DNA of 64,000 bases from Arenibacter algicola (GTDB taxonomy: Bacteria > Bacteroidota > Bacteroidia > Flavobacteriales > Flavobacteriaceae), in NCBI RefSeq assembly GCF_000733925.1, contig NZ_JPOO01000001.1, forward strand, positions 1,984,001 to 2,048,000. The letters run 5' to 3'. The notes below the pieces were generated by a model that worked only from the letters and a program-made list of their open reading frames with translations, was not told the DNA's origin and ran no database searches. Positions 34,898-44,220 of the stretch are shown in pieces. The position numbers and the translations under genes are program-made. Each line of letters starts with the position of its first letter. The stretch's first letter is position 1.

Positions 34898-35956
34898 CTA
34901 GCTTTTCTGTTCCTTGTTAAAGTAAACCAGGTAGTAGTACATTTGGCGCTCTTCGTCCCAGCCTTTTTCCACAAATTTTTGGGCCGATTCCGGATTTATA
35001 AAATCAAGTTTGATCTGGATATTGGTATCTAGGTTAATAACGTTCTTAATTTTTTTTCTGGCATCGGAGACCGCTTTGTTGGCAATGTCAAAAGTAGAGA
35101 CATCCTCAATACTGTACTTGGGGCCTTTTTCTACTTTGTAGTGCTTAAATTCTGGTATCAATTCCGGGTTTTCCATAACCTCGTTCAGGAAATTGGTCTC
35201 TTCAAAAGAGTCATTTTTTGCAAAATGATTTACGGCCCTGTTCATAAACAACACCTCCTGTTGTTTGTCCTCGGCAGGCAAAACCACATCCTTGGCAAAG
35301 TTCTGGCAGAATTTCAAGTAGTTTTTTGTCTTAAAATTATCATCGGATAGGGCGTCGACCCCAAGAAAATTTTCCAACCAGTATTTGGTGTCGTAGCGAT
35401 TGCTGTCCACTGATAGTACTTTGTAACCTTCTTCTTTATCGGTATTGAAAATAAGGCATCCCTTGTCCAATTTATTGATGTTGATGCCTTGCTGCACCAA
35501 AATATCCAGGCTATTTCCCTTTTCCTGAAATTGCAGAAAATCGTGTTTAAGCTCGCTTTTGAATATGCCCACGGCATTCACCTTTACATTATCCAACATT
35601 AGATCTGTAAGATAGGCAACGTAAACTTCACCGCTTTTGATGTGTGGATGGTTCGATTGGTCGAATAATTGGGTCGCTATTTTTTTTGAATTGGCATGAA
35701 GGCTACTTGGCTCATCAAAAATATCGGAAACAATTTTGTAGACCTCATTAAATTCAACGTCGGATTCATGGGAAAAATAATAGTAATTTTCCTCCTTTTC
35801 CCTGAAAGGTTTAAAGAAATATTCCTTTAATAGTCCCGTAGTTTCATCGTTAAGTGAAAATGGTTCCTCCGAGAGAAAAATTCCTTCGCTTTTATTTTTG
35901 TTTCCCACACGATGTATGGAAATAGTTTCAATTTGGGTAGGGTATAAGTTGATCAT
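34898..35956 (-). CDS. Nucleoid-associated protein (YejK/NdpA family)
   Basis: 352 residues. The start MINLYPTQIETISIHRVGNKNKSEGIFLSEEPFSL, the central HIKSGEVYVAYLTDLMLDNVKVNAVGIFKSE and the late MNRAVNHFAKNDSFEETNFLNEVMENPELIPEF are characteristic of the YejK/NdpA (37-kDa nucleoid) family found across Bacteroidota. The E. coli member binds DNA; the exact role is unclear. Cytoplasmic. It ends at the shared terminator and has no apparent operon partner. Confidence 0.88.
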   Translation of the reverse strand: MINLYPTQIETISIHRVGNKNKSEGIFLSEEPFSLNDETTGLLKEYFFKPFREKEENYYYFSHESDVEFNEVYKIVSDIFDEPSSLHANSKKIATQLFDQSNHPHIKSGEVYVAYLTDLMLDNVKVNAVGIFKSELKHDFLQFQEKGNSLDILVQQGININKLDKGCLIFNTDKEEGYKVLSVDSNRYDTKYWLENFLGVDALSDDNFKTKNYLKFCQNFAKDVVLPAEDKQQEVLFMNRAVNHFAKNDSFEETNFLNEVMENPELIPEFKHYKVEKGPKYSIEDVSTFDIANKAVSDARKKIKNVINLDTNIQIKLDFINPESAQKFVEKGWDEERQMYYYLVYFNKEQKS

Positions 35957-36068
35957 GGATAATGGAAAATGTTTAAGGTTTATTTGTGCTTAAAGTCTTG
36001 GTGAAGCTTTAACTTGATCAATTTTTGTAATTGACCAATACTACTTTGATTTACCGCTAGTGGAATAA

Positions 36069-36566
36069 TCAGTTCCAGTTTTCATCAAAATCCAAATCTT
36101 CGTAATTGTCAAGGGTATTGTCAAAATCGAATTCGCTTTCATCCGCTTCAAACTTTTTTTCAGGCGGGGAGTCCGGCAATTCACCAAAACTGAAAAGGGT
36201 ATTGGGATAGGTCTGTGCGTCTTCTTTTTCCACTATATCCGCCAATTCAACGAAGAAGGTCCACATACTTAAAAAGTCATAAACGTAAATTAGCTTTGGA
36301 GAGTGCTCTGTTAGTATGTCCTTTAACTGAATTTCATTCATTAAACGTACATCGGAGCCATTTTCACTCATATCAAATAAGGCAATTTCCTCATCTTGTC
36401 TCCACTCTTCATCGCAGGTGTAAAAAGACGCCATTTCATTTCCCAAAAAGCCAAAAGCTTGGGTAATGGCATTGTGAAGGTCTTCCATAGAATTGTTTTC
36501 CTCTATTTCGATATCCCTAAAAATATCTTCCTCTGCATCTAGAATTATCCTTATTTTGTATATCAT
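36069..36566 (-). CDS. Plasmid pRiA4b ORF-3-like (IS1096 passenger TnpR-like) protein
   Basis: About 165 residues from ATG at 36566; an in-frame TTG at 36590 would lie inside a promoter-like element. MIYKIRIILDAEEDIFRDIEIEENNSMEDLHNAITQAFGFLGNEMASFYTCDEEW is the pRiA4b_ORF3 domain. The C-terminal 40 residues are very acidic. Despite the family name, there is no transposase or IS nearby, and chromosomal copies are routine in Bacteroidota; function unknown. It follows ctaA with its own possible -7 element. Confidence 0.85.
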   Translation of the reverse strand: MIYKIRIILDAEEDIFRDIEIEENNSMEDLHNAITQAFGFLGNEMASFYTCDEEWRQDEEIALFDMSENGSDVRLMNEIQLKDILTEHSPKLIYVYDFLSMWTFFVELADIVEKEDAQTYPNTLFSFGELPDSPPEKKFEADESEFDFDNTLDNYEDLDFDENWN

Positions 36567-36587
36567 TGGGTACTTTTTTTGTGGTGG

Positions 36588-36595
36588 CAAAGTTA
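36588..36595 (-). promoter_or_regulatory. Possible -7 element for the pRiA4b-like gene
   Basis: TAACTTTG on the minus strand fits TAnnTTTG and overlaps the ctaA stop; ATG at 36566 is 21 bp downstream. Confidence 0.3.
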
Positions 36596-37627
36596 CAAAG
36601 TTTTCATGGTTTTAAAAGCATTTAGCGCTTCCAAAACCAAATAGAATTGAAAACCGAATAAAACCGATGCAAACACTAGATGTAATGGCTGTGTAGCAAA
36701 AGGAAAATCCAGATAGTACATGGCCATCCCTGAAATAACCTCCAAAAGCAAAAGTGCCAACACCCAATTTATTTTGGAATATCCGAGGTTTAATTTATAG
36801 ATTCTTATGGCCAGGGCCAAGTTCAAAAGGACAACGACTATGGAAAATGACCGGTGGATGTAAAATGATAGCGTTGCATTATTGAGCCATAGGTTGGGGG
36901 CATCTTCGCCATAAAGATCGGTTTGTACATCTACAAACTGTCTTACCTGGGTACCTAAAACTATCTGGGCCAAGGTAGTCACAAGAACAAAGATGATTAG
37001 GTTTCTAGTTATTTTATCTGGCTTTAAGGACTTGATATTATTGCTGGTGGCTTGAATCAAGTATAGGATAAGCGCTACTATCAATAAGGCCATGACCATA
37101 TGAATGGTTATTTTGGCCGGAGCCAGAACAGAATAAACCACAGTGGCGCCAAGCCATGCCTGAAAACCCATGGCGAACACTACGACCCATGAAAGTATGG
37201 TGATAAATCTCTGTTTTTTCCAGTAAGTAAAAGAGGCAATGGCCATTATTAAGGTTCCCAGCCCGGCCAAGGCACCAAATAGCCTATTGATGAATTCGGT
37301 CCAGGTGTGGAAAGGATTAAAAATAGCGTAGTCATGCTTTGTATAAGGAGCCCAATTATTGGCATTATAGGAAGAGGAGGTACTAAAATTTTCTTTGGCT
37401 ACCCATAAGGCTTCGTCTATTATAATAACTTGACCTTTTTTGAATTCTTTTTCCGGTTGCCATTGCAATTCCTGAATGTCTGTAGGGGGTATATAATAAC
37501 CGAAACATTTGGGCCAATCCGGGCATCCCATGCCGCTACCTGTCATTCTTACCACTGCACCGGCCACAATTACCAAGTAGACCAAAACCAGACTGATCTT
37601 GGCGATTTTTGTAAATTTTTTCTGCAT
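36593..37627 (-). CDS. ctaA: Heme A synthase (COX15/CtaA family)
   Basis: 344 residues with about eight hydrophobic segments. The first extracytoplasmic loop has GMGCPDWPKCFG with paired Cys35 and Cys41. Heme-ligand histidines are in FHTWTEFINRLFG, ITIHMVMALL, FYIHRSFSIVV and PLHLVFAS. The enzyme oxidises heme O to heme A for cytochrome oxidase, in the inner membrane. An insert (about residues 48-105) in the first loop is longer than in Bacillus CtaA and fits the COX15 type 2 group. The -7 element is 22 bp upstream. Confidence 0.92.
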   Translation of the reverse strand: MQKKFTKIAKISLVLVYLVIVAGAVVRMTGSGMGCPDWPKCFGYYIPPTDIQELQWQPEKEFKKGQVIIIDEALWVAKENFSTSSSYNANNWAPYTKHDYAIFNPFHTWTEFINRLFGALAGLGTLIMAIASFTYWKKQRFITILSWVVVFAMGFQAWLGATVVYSVLAPAKITIHMVMALLIVALILYLIQATSNNIKSLKPDKITRNLIIFVLVTTLAQIVLGTQVRQFVDVQTDLYGEDAPNLWLNNATLSFYIHRSFSIVVVLLNLALAIRIYKLNLGYSKINWVLALLLLEVISGMAMYYLDFPFATQPLHLVFASVLFGFQFYLVLEALNAFKTMKTL

Positions 37628-37649
37628 TTGGATGTTTGAAAGAGTTCTG

Positions 37650-37657
37650 CAAAATTA
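37650..37657 (-). promoter_or_regulatory. -7 promoter element for ctaA
   Basis: TAATTTTG on the minus strand fits TAnnTTTG, 22 bp before the ATG at 37627. Confidence 0.4.
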
Positions 37658-37892
37658 CCACTCTTTTCTTAAAAAAACCGCTATGGATAAGGGGAATTTA
37701 TTAGAAGGATCAGTATTCCAAAAGTTGTATAGGCCTTGATCAGGGAGGCTCGAAGCAATCCTTCCTTTATGTTGGGGTCCATGTCCGAATACCCGGACCA
37801 TTGGCTAGGGAATCTTAGGCTTGCCCTGAGATTAATTCCGTATACTTTCACGTATTAAACTCCTATTTGTTATGCCAAAAGTAAGGGAAGGC

Positions 37893-39317
37893 TTATTTAG
37901 ATTTGAGCCCCATTTCCTTTCCTTTTTGTAACATTAGGGTGTGGGCGGCATGGTATTCATTGGGAATATCTCCTTCCAAAATAGCTTCCTTAATAGCTTC
38001 CTTGATCATGCCAATCTCCTTGGATGGTTTTAGGTTGAAAGTCTCCATAATTTCTTCGCCACTAATTGGGGGTTGAAAGTTTCTTATGTGATCCCTTTCC
38101 TCGACCTCTTCAATTTTTTGACGGACAATTTTAAAATTGTTCCTATACCTTTTTTGTTTTTTAGGATTCTTGGTAGTAATATCCGCCTCACATAGGGTCA
38201 TTAAATCTTCTACATGTTCTCCCGCATCAAAAATAAGCCTTCGAACTGCCGAGTCGGTTACAAAATCCTCGGAAAGGACTATGGGCCTGGAACTCATTAG
38301 GACCATTTTCTGGACGAACTTCATTTTTTCGTTCAAAGGCAACCTAAGTCGCTTAAAGAGTTTGTAGACCATTTTGGATCCTACAAATTCGTGCGCATGG
38401 AATGTCCACCCAATTTTTTTATCGAATTTTTTGGTAGGGGCCTTGCCAATATCATGCAATAGGGCGGCCCAACGCAGCCAAACATTATCCGTATTTTCGG
38501 AAATATTATCAACAACTTCCAAGGTATGCCAAAAATTGTCCTTATGTCTTTGCCCTTCTATTTCCTCAATTCCTTCCAGAGCAACCAGTTCCGGCATTAT
38601 AAAAGGCAAAAGTCCTGTTTCGTGGAGCAAGGAAAATCCGACAGAGGGTTTGCTACTTGCCAAAATTTTATGTAATTCGTCCACGATGCGCTCATTGGAA
38701 ATAATTTTAATTCTTTCCTTGTTGTCCACAATGGCCTGTAACGATTCAGGATGAATTATAAAGTTCAACTGGGTTGCAAATCTTATGGCGCGCATCATTC
38801 GCAAAGGATCATCGGAATAGGTGATCGATGGGTCCAAAGGAGTTCTGATCAATTGTCTTTTTAGATCCCCAATGCCGTCAAAGGGGTCCAAAAGTTGTCC
38901 GTAGTCCTGTGGATTAAGTGAAATGGCCAAGGCATTTATGGTGAAGTCCCGTCTTTTTTGGTCATCTTCCAAGCTCCCATTTTCAACAACAGGTTTTCTA
39001 CTGTCCCTATGGTAACTTTCTTTTCTTGCCCCAACAAATTCAATTTCAATGTCTTGAAATTTGATCATTGCGGTTCCAAAATTTTTAAAGATACTGACCT
39101 CCGAACTCCCCGGTAATTTCTTGGCGACCAATTTGGCCAATTCTATTCCGCTGCCAATGGCTACAATGTCTATATCTTTGTGGGTTCCCCTTTGTAGCAA
39201 ATAGTCCCTCACAAAGCCTCCGATTACGTAGGAATCTAATGAAAGTTCCTTGGCGGCATCGGAAATGGTAGAAAATATTGGGTTGTTTATGGCCTCTTCG
39301 TGGTTTCTCTTCGTCAT
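37893..39317 (-). CDS. cca: CCA-adding tRNA nucleotidyltransferase with HD domain
   Basis: 474 residues. Nucleotidyltransferase head: [26 protein letters not shown] with the D-x-D pair, [10 protein letters not shown], and RFATQLNF. The HD phosphohydrolase domain is [17 protein letters not shown]. It completes or repairs the 3' CCA of tRNA. It starts 2 bp after tsaC and is the last gene of a tight minus-strand unit that begins with glycan genes. Confidence 0.94.
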   Translation of the reverse strand: MTKRNHEEAINNPIFSTISDAAKELSLDSYVIGGFVRDYLLQRGTHKDIDIVAIGSGIELAKLVAKKLPGSSEVSIFKNFGTAMIKFQDIEIEFVGARKESYHRDSRKPVVENGSLEDDQKRRDFTINALAISLNPQDYGQLLDPFDGIGDLKRQLIRTPLDPSITYSDDPLRMMRAIRFATQLNFIIHPESLQAIVDNKERIKIISNERIVDELHKILASSKPSVGFSLLHETGLLPFIMPELVALEGIEEIEGQRHKDNFWHTLEVVDNISENTDNVWLRWAALLHDIGKAPTKKFDKKIGWTFHAHEFVGSKMVYKLFKRLRLPLNEKMKFVQKMVLMSSRPIVLSEDFVTDSAVRRLIFDAGEHVEDLMTLCEADITTKNPKKQKRYRNNFKIVRQKIEEVEERDHIRNFQPPISGEEIMETFNLKPSKEIGMIKEAIKEAILEGDIPNEYHAAHTLMLQKGKEMGLKSK

Positions 39318-39319
39318 TC

Positions 39320-39889
39320 TTACTCTCGGATCACTTTTACGGTACCATCATTACCGAGCATAATAATGGAAGATGGAGTACTGTTAATTTTATCGCGGTC
39401 CAAATTTACTATATAGTCCACACCTTTTAAAATCTCATTGGATATTTCTTTGAAAGAATTGGGGGTTGGTTGCCCAGCTATATTTGCGGAGGTAGACACG
39501 ATGGGCTTTTTAAATTTCTTTATCAGGTACTGGCAAAATTGATCATTAGCTACCCTAATGGCCAAGGTGTTGTCATTGGCGATTAAATTTGCGGCCACCC
39601 CTTTAGGGGAATCATAGACAATGGTTGTTGGTTTGGTAGCAAGGTCTATAATGTCATAGGCCAGTTCCGGTACTTTTTCTACATGCTGTTCCAGCATAAA
39701 ATCATTGGCCACCAAACAGATCATGGTCTTGGAATTTGATCTTTGTTTTAGGGCATATATTTTTTCTACAGCTGCTGCATTGGTGGCATCACAGCCAATA
39801 CCCCAAACGGTATCCGTAGGGTATAATATTAGACCTCCTTTAGTTAGAATATCATAGCATTGGTTTACCTCGGCAAGCAAATCTTTCAT
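39320..39889 (-). CDS. tsaC: Threonylcarbamoyl-AMP synthase (Sua5/YrdC family)
   Basis: 189 residues. The YrdC domain shows [67 protein letters not shown]. It makes threonylcarbamoyl-AMP from Thr, bicarbonate and ATP for t6A37 on tRNA. There is no Sua5 C-terminal extension. It lies 6 bp after the fused glycosyltransferase and 2 bp before cca, so the two tRNA genes are probably co-expressed with the glycan genes. Confidence 0.94.
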   Translation of the reverse strand: MKDLLAEVNQCYDILTKGGLILYPTDTVWGIGCDATNAAAVEKIYALKQRSNSKTMICLVANDFMLEQHVEKVPELAYDIIDLATKPTTIVYDSPKGVAANLIANDNTLAIRVANDQFCQYLIKKFKKPIVSTSANIAGQPTPNSFKEISNEILKGVDYIVNLDRDKINSTPSSIIMLGNDGTVKVIRE

Positions 39890-39895
39890 AATACT

Positions 39896-41719
39896 TTATC
39901 CTCTTAAATTTCTTAATCTTTTTAATTCCTTATATCGGGAATACACTCCCAATGCATTGAGATAACATATAATTACCCCTTTTTTTCCGTCGAGTATTCC
40001 AAATCTTAGAATATAATGATTGAAAAATTTGTAAAATGGGCGGAATACAAAGTGGTAAAAGTTGGGGGCATAATTCTTTTTAAGTTCCTCTACCGCTTTC
40101 ATTTGTCCATACTTTATCATTTTGCCCTTATAGTCTTCATAATTTTTGTAAGAATAATGTACTAGCTTGTTTTTGAGCACATCGGACTCTCCGTCCACAA
40201 CCAATGTTTCGTGTACTATTCTTTCCTCTGTAAAATGCACTTTGCTCTTTTTGAACAGTCTATAATTTTTATCGCTCTGCCAACCACTGAAGTGCAAAAC
40301 CTTATTTATAAACATAAATGTTCGGTAAAAATAATAGGCATCTGCCGTTGGTTCTGAGGAATTAACGGTTGCTAAAATTTCATTTCTAAGTCGATCCGGA
40401 ATTCGTTCATCAGCATCCAGGAAAATTACCCAATCATTGGTTGCCTGTTCCAGGGCGAAGGATTTTTGATCTGTATAATTTAAAAATGGTCGCTGTATCA
40501 ATTTTACATTGGGATGCTCCTTGATCTTTTCGATGGTGCCATCCGTACTAAAGGAATCCACAACGATTATCTCGTCCGCAAACTTTACATTTTCCAGAAC
40601 AGCATTGATATGGATATCCTCATTATAGGTAATGAGAATGGCAGAAATTTTATTGGTTTTTTCACCAATAAAGGGGTTTTTTGTAGGTTTCCCGAACATG
40701 GAATCTATTTTAAGCCTTCTGGCTAGGGACAGCTTCCTTTCTTCTGGTACTCCATGTATTTCAATGTATTCTTTGACCGCATTGACCATGCGAAGGGCCG
40801 ACTTTCCATCCTGATACGGGTGGAACTGCATGTTTATGTAAGCTCTTTCCGCAGCGTGTGGGTCTAGGTTAAAATTGTCCAAAACTTTTTGGGTAAGACC
40901 AGTGTAAGATTTTGAGTTGTCCCACAACACCTTATCGGCAATATTCTTGAAGGATATTACCGGCTTGTCCAGGAGGATGAATTCATAAATTACGGATGAG
41001 GTGTCACTAACCAATATATCTGCCTGTATAAGCGATTTAATAATGTTTTTGTCCTCTTTGAAAAGTACATTGTTCACTTCATAGGACAGTCTTTTGTATG
41101 CCTTTATCCATTTTGGGTCCATAAGGTCATGGAATTTTATAAGGATAACATATCCCGTGGTCTCGGCAAGGTTTTTTATTTCCTGCAGTAGATAGGGGGC
41201 AGAGGTAAGGCTAGGGGAGAAGGTAGGGGCATAGAGCACAATTTTATCCGTGTTGAACTGCTGCAATATGGCCTTTTTTTCAAAGTCATACCTGTTTTTT
41301 TCAGTGCTATAAACATCTAATTTTGGCCATCCGGTCTCGATGACATCAAAATTCTTGTGTACTTTTTTTAACTCATTAAATTTATCCGTGAAGTACGGAC
41401 CTTGTGTAAGGTACAGATCAAAATAGTGCCGTATCCTGAAATGGCCCTTTTTTTCACCGGCAAGTCCATGAAAAACTTGTACTTTTAATCCTCGGATATA
41501 ATAAGGAACTTCATTTCCAGGAACGAAAATAGCATCACTTTTATAGAGTTGTAAATCTAAAGTGCGAACCGTATAATCTTCATTTTTATATGGAAAATTG
41601 TCCAAGAGTTTCCCGGATATATACCAAAGAAAGTCATGTCCCTGTTCCTGGAGCACATCCCGGATGGGGGCAAGGATGCCAAAGGCATATGCATTTTGGC
41701 AAAATAAAATTACTTTCAT
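39896..41719 (-). CDS. CDP-glycerol glycerophosphotransferase-like protein fused to a GT2 glycosyltransferase
   Basis: 607 residues, two enzymes in one chain. Residues 1-345 are a TagF/TagB-type GT-B fold: VFHGLAGEKKGHF, TGWPKLD, VLYAPTF and LVSDTSSVIYEFILLDKPVISF are its nucleotide and phosphate sites. Residues about 355-607 are a GT2 GT-A fold (KISAILITYNE, DSFSTDGT, IFLDADERI) of the WaaE/lipopolysaccharide-core type. The C-terminal half is clearly paralogous to the gene at 44199. The combination suggests sequential addition of a polyol phosphate and a sugar. 4-bp overlap with the upstream nucleotidyltransferase gene. Confidence 0.88.
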   Translation of the reverse strand: MKVILFCQNAYAFGILAPIRDVLQEQGHDFLWYISGKLLDNFPYKNEDYTVRTLDLQLYKSDAIFVPGNEVPYYIRGLKVQVFHGLAGEKKGHFRIRHYFDLYLTQGPYFTDKFNELKKVHKNFDVIETGWPKLDVYSTEKNRYDFEKKAILQQFNTDKIVLYAPTFSPSLTSAPYLLQEIKNLAETTGYVILIKFHDLMDPKWIKAYKRLSYEVNNVLFKEDKNIIKSLIQADILVSDTSSVIYEFILLDKPVISFKNIADKVLWDNSKSYTGLTQKVLDNFNLDPHAAERAYINMQFHPYQDGKSALRMVNAVKEYIEIHGVPEERKLSLARRLKIDSMFGKPTKNPFIGEKTNKISAILITYNEDIHINAVLENVKFADEIIVVDSFSTDGTIEKIKEHPNVKLIQRPFLNYTDQKSFALEQATNDWVIFLDADERIPDRLRNEILATVNSSEPTADAYYFYRTFMFINKVLHFSGWQSDKNYRLFKKSKVHFTEERIVHETLVVDGESDVLKNKLVHYSYKNYEDYKGKMIKYGQMKAVEELKKNYAPNFYHFVFRPFYKFFNHYILRFGILDGKKGVIICYLNALGVYSRYKELKRLRNLRG

Positions 41720-42402
41720 TTGCGAAATAGGGTATTGGCATTCTCCAAATCTTCCTTAAAATCAACTTCCATACAATTGTAATCGGAAATGTCCACAGCA
41801 CTAATTTTAAGGCCGTCCTTTTCTATGGCCATCTCCAGACCTCTTTCAAAATAATCATTGTCATCACATTGTTCAAGTCTGGTGATAAAGCTTTTTATAT
41901 CCTTGGCGGCTATGAAATTAATACCTACCGCCTCACCAAGTCCATTTTTCACCGTCTTGGACAATTTGTCAATAAAATTATCCTTCAATGTATATTTCAC
42001 CTCTTCATCCGCAACTTTACTCGTGTTTACTGCTACAAACGATTGATTTTTGTTAATATAGGGTATCAGGACCGATAGGAGACTTACGTCAAAAACAACA
42101 TCGCCATTGAGCCAAAGCACTGATTTGTCCCTATTTTTTCTAAGGGCTTTCAAAAGGCTTTTGGAAGTATTGGTCTGATCAAAAAATGGGTTGTATATAT
42201 AGGTCAGTTCCGGAAAGCGTTCCATTATTAGATCTTTTTTAAAACCAACAACAACGTTAATGTCATCCAAGTCAAAGGTGTCATCCAAATTGTTGACCTG
42301 CATCTCCATAATACATTTTCCATTTTTTAAAGGTGTTAAAGGTTTGGGAAATGGATTCCCAAGTCTTGATCCAATACCTGCTGCTAAAATGACAATTTTC
42401 AT
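41716..42402 (-). CDS. LicC-like nucleotidyltransferase
   Basis: 228 residues. The nucleotide-binding start is MKIVILAAGIGSRLGNPFPKPLTPL, and VLWLNGDVVFD holds the metal-binding Asp. IYNPFFDQTNTSKSLLKAL resembles the acceptor loop of CTP:phosphocholine cytidylyltransferase LicC, and the protein ends with a MEVDFKEDLENA tail like LicC or sugar-1-P transferases. It probably activates a phosphorylated alcohol or sugar with CTP or another NTP. Substrate is not certain. It overlaps the fused transferase gene by 4 bp and follows the ATP-grasp gene by 17 bp. Confidence 0.78.
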   Translation of the reverse strand: MKIVILAAGIGSRLGNPFPKPLTPLKNGKCIMEMQVNNLDDTFDLDDINVVVGFKKDLIMERFPELTYIYNPFFDQTNTSKSLLKALRKNRDKSVLWLNGDVVFDVSLLSVLIPYINKNQSFVAVNTSKVADEEVKYTLKDNFIDKLSKTVKNGLGEAVGINFIAAKDIKSFITRLEQCDDNDYFERGLEMAIEKDGLKISAVDISDYNCMEVDFKEDLENANTLFRK

Positions 42403-42419
42403 GAGTTTTTAATTAAAAG

Positions 42420-43328
42420 CTAGTCCGTAACTAGACTGGTTATATATTTTTGTCCTTTTGGAATCGCTGGTAGAACAAAGTAATCACCAATTATTTTATT
42501 GTATTTTTCTGGTAAAAAGCTATTCCTGGCATCGGAGGGATAAAAGGTCATTTCACCAAATAATGTTTTTCCTTGTATGGAATAAAGGTCCACTCTGGTA
42601 AACGGAAGTTTGGCCGCTAATTTTTGGGCTACTTTTTTCATTTCTCCAAAATTTTCGGGCTTATCAATTTCTCCTTCGTAGAAAGGGGTGTTTTTGGTAA
42701 ATAGGTCTAGTTTCTTCCACTCCATATCATAGTAACACCTAGAGTTCGTCGTACCTCTATCCAAATCGATTTGAACGAATTTAGGTACTCCGTTAAAGCA
42801 AAAAAACTTGTAGTCGTTCAATACCTCCTTGCCCATTTCTTCTAGGTATTTTTCTGCTATTAGCCTGGGCTTAACATCTTTATAGGCCCATTCCTTGCCA
42901 CCCCGGAAGTATTGGTTCTTGGACATCCATTTCTTGAATAAATATCTCGATTTAATTTTATTCAGCTTTTTCTTATCCTTAACAATTAGATTGAAGTGAT
43001 AGCCATGGACTCCCTTGATTACAAATTGATCTGGCAATTTGTCAAAATCCACTTCGGAACTTCTTTCATAAACCGCTAGGGTCTCATTTAAATATTGTTT
43101 TCCAATTTTGTCTTCCACATAAGATTTAACGGCATATTTGTCTACAAGCTGATTTAATATTTTAGGTCTGAAAAAAACTTTGTACCACGATATTTTTTCA
43201 TAGAATTCAACCGGATTATCAAGATCCAATTTCTTGCCCGAGTAATATTCGTAATAGATTTTTATGAACGTCTTCTGGGGAAGAAATTTAAATTTCTTTA
43301 GAAGTCCAAATAATATTTTTTTAACCAT
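42420..43328 (-). CDS. TupA-like ATP-grasp protein (glycan biosynthesis)
   Basis: 302 residues. Members of the TupA-like ATP-grasp family (named for teichuronopeptide synthesis) show NPVEFYEKISWYK, LVDKYAVKSYVEDKIGKQYLNETLAVYE, FVIKGVHGYHFNLIV, LIAEKYLEEMGKEVLNDYKFFCFNGVPKFVQIDLDR and FTRVDLYSIQGKTLFGEMTFYPSDARNSF, all present here. ATP-grasp enzymes join a carboxylate to an amine, so an amino acid may be attached to a sugar acid. Substrate unknown. First gene of the glycan operon; two CAAAGATA copies upstream. Confidence 0.85.
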   Translation of the reverse strand: MVKKILFGLLKKFKFLPQKTFIKIYYEYYSGKKLDLDNPVEFYEKISWYKVFFRPKILNQLVDKYAVKSYVEDKIGKQYLNETLAVYERSSEVDFDKLPDQFVIKGVHGYHFNLIVKDKKKLNKIKSRYLFKKWMSKNQYFRGGKEWAYKDVKPRLIAEKYLEEMGKEVLNDYKFFCFNGVPKFVQIDLDRGTTNSRCYYDMEWKKLDLFTKNTPFYEGEIDKPENFGEMKKVAQKLAAKLPFTRVDLYSIQGKTLFGEMTFYPSDARNSFLPEKYNKIIGDYFVLPAIPKGQKYITSLVTD

Positions 43329-43337
43329 AACCTAATA

Positions 43338-43345
43338 CAAAGATA
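43338..43345 (-). promoter_or_regulatory. -7 promoter element for the glycan-tsaC-cca operon
   Basis: TATCTTTG on the minus strand, 9 bp before the ATG at 43328. An identical octamer lies at 43357-43364, so the precise start site is uncertain. Confidence 0.4.
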
Positions 43346-43380
43346 AAGTAGGTGGGCAAAGATATGTAAATAAAGGTTTA

Positions 43381-43388
43381 TAATTTTG
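43381..43388 (+). promoter_or_regulatory. -7 element ahead of the plus-strand GT2 gene
   Basis: TAATTTTG fits TAnnTTTG and ends 4 bp before the GTG start at 43393, leaving almost no leader. Confidence 0.35.
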
Positions 43389-43392
43389 CTGG

Positions 43393-44220
43393 GTGGACAA
43401 CTGCACCCCTTCAATATCCGTTATTGTAAGTACTTATAATTCCGAAGAATGGTTGGAAAAGGTACTATGGGGTTTTCATCAACAAAGTTATCGGGATTTT
43501 GAGGTAGTAATAGCCGATGATGGTTCGGGGCCCCGAACCAAGGACTTGATTGGATCGATGGCAGATACGGTTTTTTATAAAATTCTTCATGTGTGGCAGG
43601 AGGATGAGGGATTTCAGAAATCCAAAATATTGAATAAGGCATTAAAAGCCTGCCGAGCAGAATATGTAATTATGACGGATGGCGATTGTATTCCAAGGAA
43701 AGACTTTGTTGAAGTGCATCAATGCAATAAGGCTGCTGGCCATTTTATCTCCGGAGGTTATTTTATGTTACCTATGAATATTTCCCAAATAATTACGAAG
43801 GAGGATATTGAAGAGCAAAATTGTTTTAACATTAAGTGGCTAGAGGCCCAAGGCATAGCCAAGAAGTTTAAAAGTGCAAAATTGACTGCAAAGGGACATG
43901 TGTCAAAGTTCCTAAATTCATGGACCCCTACAAATGCCAGCTGGAACGGACATAACTCATCCGGTTGGAAGGTGGATATTCTACGGATAAACGGTTTTGA
44001 TGAAAGAATGCAGTACGGAGGACAAGATAGGGAACTTGGGGAAAGATTGGTAAACAGTGGAATTAAGCCAATACAATTAAGGTACAGTGCTATATGTGTG
44101 CATTTGGATCACAAAAGAGGGTATAAAACGGAAGCTTCCATACATAAGAACAAATTCATCAGGAAAGAGGTAAACAAGAAAAGAAGTTCTTGGACCGATT
44201 ATGGCTTGATCAAAAAATAG
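43393..44220 (+). CDS. GT2-family glycosyltransferase (galactosyltransferase-like C-terminus)
   Basis: 275 residues, GTG start. The GT-A signature is SISVIVSTYNSEEWLEKVLWGFHQQSYRDFEVVIADDGSG, the metal site is MTDGDCIPR, and the C-terminal NGFDERMQYGGQDRELGERLVNSG is the galactosyltransferase-type acceptor region (W/YGGEDxELxxR). It transfers a sugar from a nucleotide donor, probably to a cell-surface glycan intermediate. It is divergent from the TupA-like gene, and its 3' end overlaps that of the next GT2 gene by 22 bp on opposite strands. Confidence 0.9.
   Translation: MDNCTPSISVIVSTYNSEEWLEKVLWGFHQQSYRDFEVVIADDGSGPRTKDLIGSMADTVFYKILHVWQEDEGFQKSKILNKALKACRAEYVIMTDGDCIPRKDFVEVHQCNKAAGHFISGGYFMLPMNISQIITKEDIEEQNCFNIKWLEAQGIAKKFKSAKLTAKGHVSKFLNSWTPTNASWNGHNSSGWKVDILRINGFDERMQYGGQDRELGERLVNSGIKPIQLRYSAICVHLDHKRGYKTEASIHKNKFIRKEVNKKRSSWTDYGLIKK

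Noticed and set aside
36069..36566. Transposon or plasmid remnant because of the pRiA4b/IS1096 family name
   Set aside because: No transposase, terminal repeats or plasmid genes are near, and this domain is common on Bacteroidota chromosomes.
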